The notes under the pieces: model-generated
Database searches by the model: none
What the model was told of the DNA's origin: nothing
What the model saw: only the letters and a program-made list of their open reading frames with translations
Shown: piece by piece, positions 22,367 to 33,791 of the stretch
How the letters are laid out: the number at the start of each line of letters is the position of its first letter
How positions within the stretch are numbered: position 1 is the stretch's first letter
Translations under genes and position numbers: made by a program
Source of the DNA: Endocalyx cinctus
Lineage: Eukaryota; Ascomycota; Sordariomycetes; Amphisphaeriales; Apiosporaceae
Reading direction: 5' to 3'
NCBI GenBank assembly: GCA_001600455.1
Contig: BCKC01000001.1
Span: 3,808,441-3,872,440, forward strand
Length of the DNA: 64,000 bases

Positions 22367-25300
22367 TTATGTAAAGCCAACCATGTCCCCCATCAGTAAA
22401 GCCTGATATTTATCCATCGCCTCCTTGAGCCGAATCAATACTCCAGCAGCCAACATCTTGACCTCGTTCTCCTCACCCGCACCCTCGATGTTATCGCCGC
22501 CCATGGTGCGGGAAAAGACGTCGTTGACCCACTCGACCGTCTCGACCGTCTCTCGACCATGCCTCTCGCAAAGGCCGCGCATATCGGCCTCGTTCACGTC
22601 GAGTAAGGTCAAGAGAGCGAAGAGTACGGCTCTCGTAACGTCCAGCTGACCCAGACAGTGGGTACGGATCGCGAGCAGGAGATCCCATAGCTCGGCCGTC
22701 ATCTGCGGGAGGGATAAGGTCGACGGTCCCGCGGCATGGATTAATAATGCCAAGGTCTTGACGTAGATTGAGAGGAGGTAAGGTTGAAAGACGATTCCCC
22801 TAGTAGCAGTGGAACGCGATCGTAGCGCTGCTTGGAATCGCGAGGTTAAGGGGAAGAAGAAGGATGTGCTGATGAGAGAGGCGGTCTTGTTAGGGATCGA
22901 ACGGACGCCGGGCTTACGTGCTATCCTGTTACTATTCGTCTTGTCTTTGCTCGTGGACGCTTGTAGACGCGAGGTAAACGAGGAGAGTTTCAGGGCATCG
23001 GGACCCGTGGCCGCATCGGCTGCTTCGGCCGCTAGGGGCGCGAGGAACATCTGCGTGAGAGACTGGGATAGGTTCTCGATTGCGTTGGGGGGTAAAGCTT
23101 TAAGATCAGAACCCCTCGAAGCTCCAAGCTGGCCCTGACGCAAAGACGACGACGGCAAGGAGTCGATGTAGTACTTCTCCACTTTGGACGGAAGCCTTTT
23201 CGACGGGAACTCGGCGGCGTCAGCGAAGTCGGACTTCTCAAAGCCGGCGATCTCTCTCCCACTCAGACCGAGGACGACGAGCACCGACGCGCGCTGCGAC
23301 ATCGAGTAGTCCCCGTCGAAGAACGTCTTGGCGAACCACGGGCCGATCTTGGTCGGCTGGGCGACCACGAGGGCGATCATGCCCTGTAAGCGGAGGCGAT
23401 GGAAGTCGTCGAGCTCGTACTTATCCTGCAGGCCCACGAGGAGAGTAGCGAGCTCCTCGGCATGAGACGCCACCTCGGTGCCGTAGTCAGCTTTTCGGCG
23501 GATTAGAGCCGGCGCCGCATTTAGGGCGATCTTCTGCTTGTCGTAATTCTCGGTGTCGCGGAAGTAGCTTATGAGATCCCGTATGTAGACGGGCGGTTTG
23601 GGTTTGTTGCGGTTGATGAGGGTTGGGTCGTCGTCCGAATCTTCAGGATCGGAATCTGGATCCGGGTAGGGGATTAGATCATCATCGGAACCTTTTTTAT
23701 TGGTGCTATCGTCGTTATCATCATCATCTTCCACTTCTTCTATTATAAATCCAGTTTTCTGCGGTACTTTGATGGGCTTCTCTTCTGTTTTCTGGCGTGG
23801 AGTTACTCTTTTGGGTATCGATTTCTCTGTATTTGTATTTATATTCGATGACGTGAATATACCTCTAAGAGGGTCCAAAGGTCCAACTTTGTCGGATATT
23901 TGAACTAAAAACTTATACCAATTGGCATCGTCTGTATCCATTTCCTCCATTTTGAAATCTAACTTTGTTTCCTTTCCATGGCATAGACCCGAGAGAGCCT
24001 CGCCCACCACCATGCCTAAGAACCGGGCTCGGCTTTGAGATGCATCGAGGCGGTTGGATATAGCATTGAGGTATGAGCTTGACCGTAATGCGACGGTCAA
24101 TTTGAGTGGTGATAACCTGTGGACATAGCCAGCACTGAGTAAGAGTACTTGAGAATGGGCTATAAACATCATTATTAGTACATAATCCTTCAAGAAATGC
24201 CTTCATATATATATATTCTACCTTCTTGTTGTAATATAGGAGAATGTTTGATATATAGCTTATCAGCGAATTGGGAGAGACTCTTCTCAAACAGCGAAGT
24301 AACGAGCTGTTTATCTTCAGCTATGACGGCAACGACAGCGCGTCGAATGCCACAGCCATCCCCAATACCAGCCCCCGAGGCGCTGGTGAGCCATGTGACC
24401 AAATTGTTCTTCTGAGTCTCCTGGTTTCCGATGACTGCCTTTATGGCACCGGCTGACGCCCATATGGTAGGGTAATCCTCGGTAGCACTGCTACTATCTA
24501 TAGAATTGAGGCACTGATCTGTCAATACCTTTAGGATCATCTCAAGCACCCTCCGCTGTTCAAGTGGTGGGAAGTGTCCCAAGAAATTTCTGTACACCTC
24601 GGTGCTGTTCTCATCTCTAAGGATAAGATTTGTGAACAAAGTTTTGGTAAGAGATTCTGAGGAAGATCGTTAGTCAAGATCGCTAAGTCTCGCAGGGTAG
24701 CCATACCGGAGTGACCTAATCTCATAGCCCGTGTAGAGACCTCTGCGCAAAGCTTAACTTCCTCTTCATTGCCCCCAAGTCGCAGCCAGGCGACTAAATT
24801 GCGTCCGAGCCAATCTATATATCGTTTGCCATCAGCAATCCAGGATGGATGATCCATCTGGTCTGCTTGGCTGCATATATCCTCAGCCTCGGCAGTTACT
24901 GATATTAACCTCCCGCTCGTGAATAGAGAAAGGAACTCCTGCCGCATGGGACGAATCTGTGCCAAAATTTTCAGGGACGTAATGACGCGCCATAGCTGGC
25001 TCAGCGTATCGTCTGGACCTATGATCTCCTGAAGGCATTTCAATGAGAATGATAGGTTAAATGCCACATGTGAGTTTTTCACATCTTTTAGATTACTTTT
25101 AGCTTCATGAAGAAGGGCGCGCAGAAATACCAGTAAGGCATTAACCCCAGTAAGGCTTCGAAGACAGGTAGTTAATAACTGTGCATCTGATCCATTTTGA
25201 GCATTGTCTTCACTTAGAAGAGCCCAGTAATTTGGGACAACCTCCCTGACTAAAACATGAATTATCTGAGCACTTAGGGGTCCAGGTATTCGAATGTCAA

Positions 25301-25517
25301 ATAGGTGGCCCCCCTTTGTGCCCTTTTTCAAATATTTCAGAACGGAAAGGAGAGTATCATAGGTTGGTTGAGACCTGAGAGCCTCCAGTGCTTCCTCTGG
25401 GGAGACGCCTTTGAATTCGGTCTTGGCATCCTGAGGTGTATTGGGATTACTTAAAATTTCCTCATGTAGAGTAGATTTTCGATATGTCTGGCTAACAGGA
25501 GTGAGAAGGTCCTCCAT
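22367..25517 (-). CDS. TEL2: Telomere length regulation protein Tel2 (TTT complex)
   Basis: Three exons in transcript order: 25517-24707, 24656-24222, 24159-22367. Introns are 24657-24706 (only 50 bases, GTATGG donor, TGACTAAC branch, CTCAG acceptor) and 24160-24221 (62 bases). The joined frame is 1012 residues. The N-terminal half is helical-repeat-like. The conserved Tel2 C-terminal block starts with an acidic linker and the segment LIPYPDPDSDPEDSDDDPTL, then PVYIRDLISYFRDTENYDK and the helices LQDKYELDDFHRLRLQGMIA. Tel2 joins Tti1 and Tti2 as an adaptor that hands PIKK kinases (TOR, ATM/Tel1, ATR) to Hsp90. The acidic/Ser linker is the usual site of CK2 phosphorylation in this family; that role is inferred here. 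It is divergent from UBA3. Confidence 0.94.
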
Positions 25518-26107
25518 CCTAGCTAACCGATCACGTTAATCGTGACTGACTTGTGATATCTTGATTTCGTTTTATATGTCAATCATATAAACATCTAGTC
25601 GGTAAATAAAAGAGAAAATATATTAACCGTCATATTGAATTTTTGAATCTGATGACTGAATTTACTGTAAGTTGCTGGATGAGAACGAAGTACTTATACA
25701 ATGTACCACAGTATATGCAGATAAAAGATATTTACTCCGCTGTAGGTTCGGAGTTTAGTGGATGAGTTCAGCTAGCTACTCAGCCTACTGTACTTGACCT
25801 AGTAGGATATGCTGTAGTACTTACAACAGCCTAACCTAACAGTTCAAGTAGTGGAGGATTATGCCATAATATGCCCCACTAACCCCGCCATGTCTCTCTC
25901 ACGAGACTTGGCGACAGACTGCCCGAAGCTTCATTACGTTCTAACCTACTGAATTCCACTCCTGCAAGCTCCGTATGCCCACGCACAAAAGTTCACGGCG
26001 CTGATCTCCTTTCCTCTTTTATTTCGGTTTAAACTATTCTGTGAACGACCGAACGATTTTATTCTTCTTCTCTTGGCTCCGCGATCACCTTCGTTTCAAC
26101 CGTTACG
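25518..26107. promoter_or_regulatory. Divergent promoter of TEL2 and UBA3
   Basis: A 590-base region lies between opposite start codons. It is AT-rich, with repeated short GTAGTACTT-like runs around 25690-25830. The UBA3-proximal 100 bases are pyrimidine-rich. No defined factor site was recognised. Confidence 0.55.
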
Positions 26108-27526
26108 ATGTCTTCCAGATGGAAATATCTGGATCAGATCCGAAGGAATCGGGGCCCTTTCAATCAAGATTCCGATGTTAGTGACGAGGCTCTGGAAGCG
26201 CTAGGAATGGCGAAAATTCTGGTGATAGGCGCTGGCGGTCTAGGATGTGAAATCCTCAAGAATCTCGCGTTGTCGGGGTTCAAAGATATACATGTTATAG
26301 ATATGGGTATGTCTTCCGTTTTGACCGCTCCAATCTTAGAGACCGTTTAGCTAATTTTCGGTTCCCCGGTTCTTACGATTAGACACGATCGATATTTCCA
26401 ATTTAAACCGACAGTTTCTCTTTCGAAAAAACGATGTCGGTAAATTCAAAGCTGAAGTAGCCGCTGCATTCGTAGAAAAGCGAGTAAATGGCGTGAAGAT
26501 CACACCTCACAACTGTAAGATCCAAGAGTTTGACGAGGATTTCTATATGCAATTTCAGATCGTTGTTTGTGGTCTCGATAGCATCGAAGCTAGACGTTGG
26601 ATAAACGCGACTCTGGTCAATATGGTTGATGAGGATAACCAAGATTCCCTGAAGCCTTTGATAGATGGTGGGACAGAAGGTAAGGTGACATCTATCTATT
26701 ATTCATTCCTGCCTGAAATATTTAAACATCGTGTCATTTCCTAATAACTTCTTAAGGCTTCAAGGGGCAAACGAGGGTAATATTTCCCACTTTAACGCCT
26801 TGTATTGAGTGTCAATTGGACCTGTATACACCTAGAGCTGCAGTACCACTCTGTACCCTCGCTTCCATTCCTCGTCAACCAGAACACTGTATCGAATGGG
26901 CCCACATCATTGCATGGGATCAAGAAAAGCCATTTCCAAGCCTAGACAAGGATGATCCGGAGCACATTACCTGGTTATACCAGAAAGCCTCTGTGCGGGC
27001 CGCCGAGTTTGGTATCTCCGGAGTTACCTATTCTCTCACACAGGGTGTCGTCAAGAACATCATCCCAGCGATAGCCTCCACCAACGCTATCATTGCTGCG
27101 AGTTGCTGTAACGAGGCCCTCAAAATTGCGACCACTGCTGCTCCAGCTCTGGGATTCGAGGAATGTTACATGATGTACTCGGGAGATGACAGCATTTATA
27201 CAACTACTTTCAAATATGAGAAGAAGGATGACTGTGCTGTGTGTGGACAGTCAGCAAAACCATTAATGGTAGACCCGAGCTGGACATTACAAGAACTTCT
27301 CGAGTCTTTTGCCGTAAAAGCAGACTTACAGTTGAAGAAGCCATCGATAAGAGCAGAGGGAAAGACGCTGTACATGCAATTTCCCCCCAGCATAGAGGAA
27401 CAGACGCGCCCAAACTTGAATAAGAAACTAAAAGAAGACTTGGGATTGGATACAGGTCATGAGATCGTCGTCACAGACCCCGCCTTCCCGGCACTCACCT
27501 TCAGATTCATCCTTGGTTTTGTATGA
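26108..27526 (+). CDS. UBA3: NEDD8-activating enzyme E1 catalytic subunit Uba3
   Basis: Three exons, 26108-26306, 26383-26679, 26757-27526, with introns of 76 and 77 bases; the product is 421 residues. The ATP-binding motif is [19 protein letters not shown], followed by the spliced segment [19 protein letters not shown]. The catalytic Cys is in [20 protein letters not shown] (Cys about 198). The zinc-binding Cys pairs are CIEC and CAVC. The C-terminal third resembles the ubiquitin-fold domain that recruits the E2 Ubc12 and ends TFRFILGFV. The enzyme, paired with an Ula1/AppBp1 subunit, adenylates NEDD8/Rub1 and passes it to the E2, feeding cullin neddylation in nucleus and cytoplasm. Length fits the family. 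Confidence 0.97.
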
Positions 27527-30394
27527 AATTATATCAATACTTAGCAGGCTTGCTAGAAAAGCTCGTGCTTCAAGTCATGGGCAATGGTCAATTAACCATA
27601 CATTTTCAGATGCCATTGTATGTAGGGAATTCATACTCATACAAGTCTATAATGTAGAGGCTGGTATAGACCTAGGCCTGCGTTTGTATGCCTCGACCTC
27701 CGGGTGACGGATACCATCAATACTCATCTGAGATCCCACGGAAAAGGAGCATTACATATCCTTGGTCTAAATTTGAGGACAACACTCACTAGATCATCGT
27801 ATAGTCTTATATTACGATACTGAATAGAGCTGAAAACAGGACGATATCTTGCTCAGCTTCCTGCCTAGGTATGGTACAGACACGTGCCTTTCTCCACTTG
27901 GTATCGATCCGACATTTTCTATCGCGGTCGATTGAGATAAGCTTTTTATTTTCATCATGTCATAAGTACAACATCAACCTTTTGGCTTCCAATAGCGATA
28001 AACCTTTCCCCGACACCCAAGTTGCCTTACCGGATGCGACACACCAATCTGCGCATTAAGGTACGCGTCCCGGGTTCTTTTTGCATGCGCCCGCTCATAC
28101 CTCACACTCGGGATGGGTGTCAACGCGTACCCAGGTAGTGACAGTTTATAGGCACAAGATATATTAAAGGTGGCATTCTAGCCCCTCAGGTTGTGTTGCA
28201 GTGCCTGGATACATGAGAAAAAGGTAAGGCACTCAACACGAAATAGCAGGTAACTCGTCTTCATTTATAGTAACTGTCACACATAATGACGTTCCTCAAT
28301 ATATATATTCATACAGATTTGTTATCTTCAATTAACGATGGAGAAGTCCTGCATAGCTACAGTTATTTAAGATTCCACTCGCTTGGTCTTGGAGATCCAA
28401 ACAAGATACTTAGAATTGGAATCTCCTTAGTCTGCTGTGTTTGCCACCAAAGAGGCCTTTCTTTTATCGGGATAAGTAGGACTAGACGAGAACTATTTCG
28501 GGCTGCCATTCTGGTGTTAGAATGAATCATCCCCTGGGCCAATTATTGACTGAGCATCACCTCCATTACCTGTTGTCCGTAACAGGAATGCAGTTCCTAG
28601 ACGGTGGGCTGCCTATGAGTCGATGACAGTTTTTTTTTTTCGGCCGATAACCTCGTTATCCCGGTTTTCCAAGATTCCACCGATGCCGCCAGGTAGCATC
28701 TCGACAAGTGTTTCGTAGAAAAGATGCAATTCTATCACGTGAACGGGCGTGAGATAGGAGTGATACCTCGGTTTACAACTCTACCAGGCGATACTTTGCT
28801 AACGTGGTACACGTCCTATTTATATTTCTCGGCGTATTTTCTTCAAATTCCCTAGGGATAGGTCTTCAGAGTGAATGATTTACACAGCAAAAGGCTCTTA
28901 TATTCAGGAGTCACTTGAACCACACTAACAAAGTAAACCCCGATGTAGGTGAAGTGGTTGAACTCTCATAGAGTATGGTGTGGCGTGGATGCCAAGAGCT
29001 GGCGGGTCATCGCATTTAAATTCATGTCTGAGATCAGTTGCCTTATCCGGCCCCATGAGACGCGGATCGCATATATATCGACGGTATATATGCCGGTTGA
29101 ATGGGTAAATACGACCCAGAGGCGTCTCGATGGGGCCGCCCGATCAAAAGGTTCGCTACTAAGCAGAGTGTTCAACCTCGGGACAAAGTCCCACACGACT
29201 ACGCAAGTAAGCGAGATGACAGATTTTGGTTGACATCGTTACGTGGTTATACAGATTTCCCTCCAATGAGCGCGATGATGGAGAGCACAATGCTTAGTGT
29301 ACTTGAGAAACTCTTTCCCGTCGCGTTTCCGCTCAGCAGCGGTTGGCATGAATGAATGTATCGAATCAAAGATCGGTTGCCATTTGGTGGCAGTGCTATT
29401 TTTACTGATGAGATCGGTCGGAAATGATAGCTCCATGGAGGAGGAGGATGGGGAGAAGAGGTAAAAAGACCGCATACAAGTTCTATGGTCACGATAACGA
29501 AAAAAAAAGTAATTATGCCGAAGCATCCGCGTGAGGATGGATTCTTTGTTTCGTCTTAATTGATTGCGGGAAGATACATAAGGCTGGATGGACAAGGTAG
29601 TCAGATCATCTTTCTTTTTCAGTTTCTCTTCGTTTCCCTTTCCTTTCTTTTTCTATTTCCTGTGTCGATTTCGCATCGTAACTGACGGGACAAAATTCAC
29701 ATTTATTCTGTCACAAAACATGACCCAATTGCTATTGTAAGTTGAGGTAGGTTTTCGCTGAGAAGAAGAGAAAAAGCTACCCAAGGCCTGTCAGTATGCC
29801 TTGGCCCTTGGCAAGTCTCCACAGAAGTATACTCATCGTACACGTAGTATCTGTTATAGGCACTTTGACTACCGAAACACACGACATTAGTGTACACCAC
29901 GTATATTATACTGCGTTGTATAGCCTTAAGCCACATGTTAAGCCACGACAGGTAGGGTTGAGTCGGCGTGTCTGTGTCACATCTGCATTCATATATGTGC
30001 TAGTACTATATAATACAATTTATGTTATACTTTGATATCAAATTTAGAATGATCCGGGAAAGGTTCGATGACGATCTTCCACTCGGCTAACCTAATCAAG
30101 TAGGTCTTTATAGTAACCTAATCGTCGTCGCAATAAGCTTTATACACCTTGTATAATTCAGGGGCAATGGAGTGTTGGAGGAGAAATGAGCAAGCCAGGT
30201 CATCCACCTCAAACTCCACCGGACAGCTACTTCAAGAAGTTATCGTCCCAACAATGACACAGAAGCACGATTTTCAACAACGAAGGAGGTGTTTCTCCTT
30301 AATGTTACACACCACTCCCACTTCACGATGCCTTCTTTCACTTGGAGTCTTGACAAATGAACTTGACCAAACATAGAAGCTTGAGCAGGAACCA

Positions 30395-30706
30395 ATGGAT
30401 CAGGAAGGTCTAGTAAATCCTATGTTAAATAGCTTTCAACCCAGATCCCTCTTTCATCATGTAAGATGCCGATCGATAGATCGTTATCTGGCAGAGTAAT
30501 ATGTATGGCGAAGAGCTCGGGTTCAAGGCAAGCTCACCCGGATCTACACTCAGCTCTTTGAAGATCTAAAGGCTGGTGAGCGAGCTGATAAGCATCTTGG
30601 ATCCTTCAATGATAGGCATAAGAGATCATCTAGACCGGCGGGCCCCGGGGATCTACATTTCTTGCTTGATATCGATACGTCCAATGATATGCTCACCCGA
30701 CTATAG
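30395..30706 (+). pseudogene. Possible coding remnant with an internal stop, unknown family
   Basis: A frame starting with ATG at 30395 runs 34 codons to a TAA (30497-30499). It then continues in the same frame for 68 further codons to a TAG at 30704. The second part (with KLTRIYTQLFEDLKAGERAD and DLHFLLDIDTSNDMLTRL) has protein-like composition: amphipathic, charged, few rare residues. It looks more like a gene fragment than random DNA. I do not recognise the family. It has no promoter or intron support, so it could still be chance. Confidence 0.3.
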
Positions 30707-31233
30707 AGTGTTCTCCTTCCTTGGGTAGCTACTTCTTGGCTGCAACAATCTATTTATTGCCGGATATCGGTTATTCTCTACGTTACCAGAGTCAGCCGTG
30801 TTAAATTACGTATTAAACTAAACAGATAATAACAAGGTCAAGAAATATATACCGGGCAGTGTGATATATTAGCCTCGCGCATCTGAAAGATGCTGTTGGG
30901 TTCTCTGATATTCGGCATGGTCCAATTGTTCCATACACGCCGATCGATAGCTTGTGATAATTGATGTAAGAAAACGATTTCCTTGTTATTGCAAAAAGAT
31001 GCCCCTTCTCATCCTTGTTACTCGCCCAGAGAAAGCCATGTTGGGGAGAAGCTTTCTTGGCACTCGACCCCACGAGATGCATGTTCGCGGGCCACAGATG
31101 TCGAATAGAAAGAAGAAGAAATGCTACATTCCTCTATAGGTGGAAGCCGACTACCTTCCTCATATTGATAGTTTCTATAGATGTCGGCCTCGCTATTAAC
31201 TTCATGCTATTCAGGAATCGTTCGTTGAAGGAG

Positions 31234-31240
31234 TATAAAA
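31234..31240 (+). promoter_or_regulatory. TATA box of the deuterolysin gene
   Basis: TATAAAA lies about 120 bases upstream of the ATG at 31356, a common spacing for highly expressed fungal secreted-enzyme genes. The leader between them is rich in CAAC and CAACAAC, also common in strongly translated fungal mRNAs. Confidence 0.6.
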
Positions 31241-31355
31241 GTCGTGCTTCGTCTCTGTAAAGATTGCTTATTTGTTCCTCATCCAACTTCACATCCTCAA
31301 ATCAGTCAGTCTTTTAGTCAATACCTTCGGAGTCAACAACAACAACACCTTCAAA

Positions 31356-32665
31356 ATGAAGTTCTTCAGTTTCTCCTTCATGGCCTCTTTGGCCGCCGCC
31401 GCCACCATCGCCAAGAACGCTTCGCCTCTTGACGTCGCTCTCGAGATGGTCGGCAACAGCCAGGTCAAGGTCACCATCTCCAACACTGGTGCTGAGGACT
31501 TGAAGGTTCTCAAGGTCGGCTCCATCCTTGACAGCGCCCCCGTCGAGAAGGTCCAGGTCTTCCAGGGCAGTAAGTGTTTTCCTTCTTCGGTTATTTTTTC
31601 CATCCAAGTGTATATACGATATCGTGGTTTCTAACCTCGTGTACGTGATCCAGGCAACAAGGTCGACTTCGAGGGTATCCGCCTGCGCATGCAGACCTCC
31701 GGCCTTGCCGAGGAGGCTTTCCAGACCATCGCCGCGGGCGAGACCGTCGAGGCCAGCTTCAACGCTGCCGAGCTCCACGACTTGACGGCCGGCGGTGCCT
31801 TCGACTTCGTCGCCAACGGTGTCCTCAACTACGCTGAGGCCGACAGCAACGAGCTCACTGGCTCCATTGCTTACAGTTCCAACACCCTCACCGCCACCGT
31901 CGATGGCGCCGCGGCTGCCGAGGCCCACACCGCTTTCGTCGGCAAGCGCACTGTAAGTTATCGCTTACCGTTTCCCCCTCCGTTCCATATAAATACACAT
32001 GAGCCGAGAACTCGGAGGGAATTGAATGGGATTGACCAAGTATTTTTTTTGAATAAAATTTAGGCCGTCCAGAGCGACTGCACCGGCACCAAGCTCTCCT
32101 CGACCACCAACGCCGTCAGCAACTGCCGTGCCCTCGCCTCCATGGCCTCCTCGGCCGCTCTGTCCAACACAGCCAAGGTGTCCGAGTACTTCAAGTCCAC
32201 CTCGGTCGGCAGCACCGTCGCCGCCGTCTTCGGCCGCGTCATCAGCGAGTGCGGCAGCTCCAGCTCCGGCAGCTCCCGCACCTACTGTACCGACATCTAC
32301 GGTGCCTGCTCCAGCAACGTCCTCGCCTACACCCTCCCCTCGGCCAGCTACATCGTCAACTGCCCTCTGTACTTCAGCGCCTTGACCGCCGTCACCAGCA
32401 CCTGCCACGGTCAGGACCAGGCCACCACCACCCTCCACGAGGTCACCCACTTGACCTCGGTTGGCGGCACCGACGATCTCGGCTACGGCTACAGCGCCGC
32501 TGTCTCGCTCAGCTCTTCCCAGGCGCTCAACAACGCCGACTCCTACGCTCTCTTCGCCAACGGTCAGTTACCCCTGACCTCCTTTTTTTTCCCTCTCTCC
32601 CATACTCACAAGAATCATATTGCTAACTATTCACATCAAATTTAGCTATCTACGTTGGCTGCTAA
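31356..32665 (+). CDS. Deuterolysin-type secreted zinc metalloprotease (M35, NpII-like)
   Basis: Four exons: 31356-31569, 31654-31952, 32064-32562, 32646-32665. Introns are 84, 111 and 83 bases. The product is 343 residues, the usual deuterolysin length. Residues 1 to about 19 form a signal peptide ([19 protein letters not shown]). A propeptide runs to the Kex2-type dibasic site Lys169-Arg170 (FVGKR), and the mature enzyme starts TAVQSDCTG. The aspzincin zinc site is complete: HEVTH (His296, Glu297, His300) and GTDDLGYG with the third ligand Asp309. Eight Cys in the mature part include the C-terminal residue (Cys343). The enzyme cleaves proteins outside the cell and is typically active on basic substrates; that is family knowledge. 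Coding GC is far above the flanks, which fits strong codon bias in a highly expressed gene. Confidence 0.97.
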
Positions 32666-33791
32666 GCGCTCGGCACTTGTGGCACGTCTTTCGACAAGTG
32701 GTTTTCTTTCCTCTTGCGTTGGAAAATAAAACCTTCTTCTCGACGGTATGTATCAAAAGGGCCGATATTGTTCGGGATCGATTAGAAGGCGGAGAAACAA
32801 AACAAGAAAAAGACTACCTGACGCGGTTTCGAATATGACTTTTTTGAGGATGTTGATTTTCTGAATTTGCGTAATGTTCTTTCTATACGCATAAGTAATA
32901 CTTGGACATATTGTTGGAAATATACTTGACGTACATACGTACTTACAACTAGGTAGCAGAGCATTAGTTAATTTGAGAAACTCGTACCTAGACCGATATT
33001 TCTTTTTATTTTTCTTTTGACGGTGAATCCAATATGATGAGATTAATATCGTACTCTTTATGAGTTAACCGATTAAGCTCTTGAATCCTATACTTGGTGG
33101 CAGAAGACGAAATTTCAACTTGAATTCTCCAGTCTATTGAATATACGATATTTTGCATAAACGCATCTAGAGAATATACACTACCTGACTACTAGTAATT
33201 TTCAAGTTCGATTGGTCTGGCGGCATTAAATAAGTATGCCGTACCTGATATTAAGCGGATAAGTGCATATAGTAAGTATCATAGGCGCTGTAAATTGTTA
33301 TAGATAGCGATAATGTACCTCTAATGCCCCTAAGACATATGGTGCCAAAGTACCAATGTTGGAAAGTACCATCATCAATCTCACTACTCGAAGGAGGGAA
33401 GGAAGGAAGGGTAGATGGGAAAAGCCCTGGAAGCTCCCCTAATTACTTAAGTACTTACTTAAGGATTTACTTGAAGTTGGAACCTTTTGTAAAATTTATC
33501 TGACTTTGTGCACATTCTTTAGTCACTCTCTACGTATATCGATGGTGATGGGATTCCTGTATAGCTTGTCTGTCGATCAACTTCTGATTTTCCGTCTTTC
33601 GTATCTTCACTACACCTTCATATGATTAAGCTGAAATTCTGTATGCACTCACCTATATTGTCACTCATCACGTATCACTTTACCTGACTCATCTGAATAA
33701 TTCATAAATCTTCATCACCCTTTCCACTTGAGTATAACAAGTTATTTCACCACATTAAGCCCTAAATTGACTACCGCGTACTATTGTCACG
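32666..33791. other. Intergenic, AT-rich
   Basis: Holds the deuterolysin 3' end and the promoter of the next gene. A GGAA-type purine repeat lies around 33392-33412. TACTTAAGTA-like palindromic runs occur near 33447-33462. No gene is supported. Confidence 0.5.

Larger units (their letters stand above)
27527..31355. other. Gene-poor 3.8-kb region
   Basis: No intact gene is supported. Short open frames (for example 27871-28059, 28949-29233, 30149-30376) have no recognisable product or splice partners. One broken coding-like stretch (30395-30706) is listed separately. A TATA box for the protease gene lies at its right edge. Confidence 0.5.

Noticed and set aside
28949..29355. Overlapping frames on both strands
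   Set aside because: Short, no recognisable product, no intron evidence, and both strands open equally.
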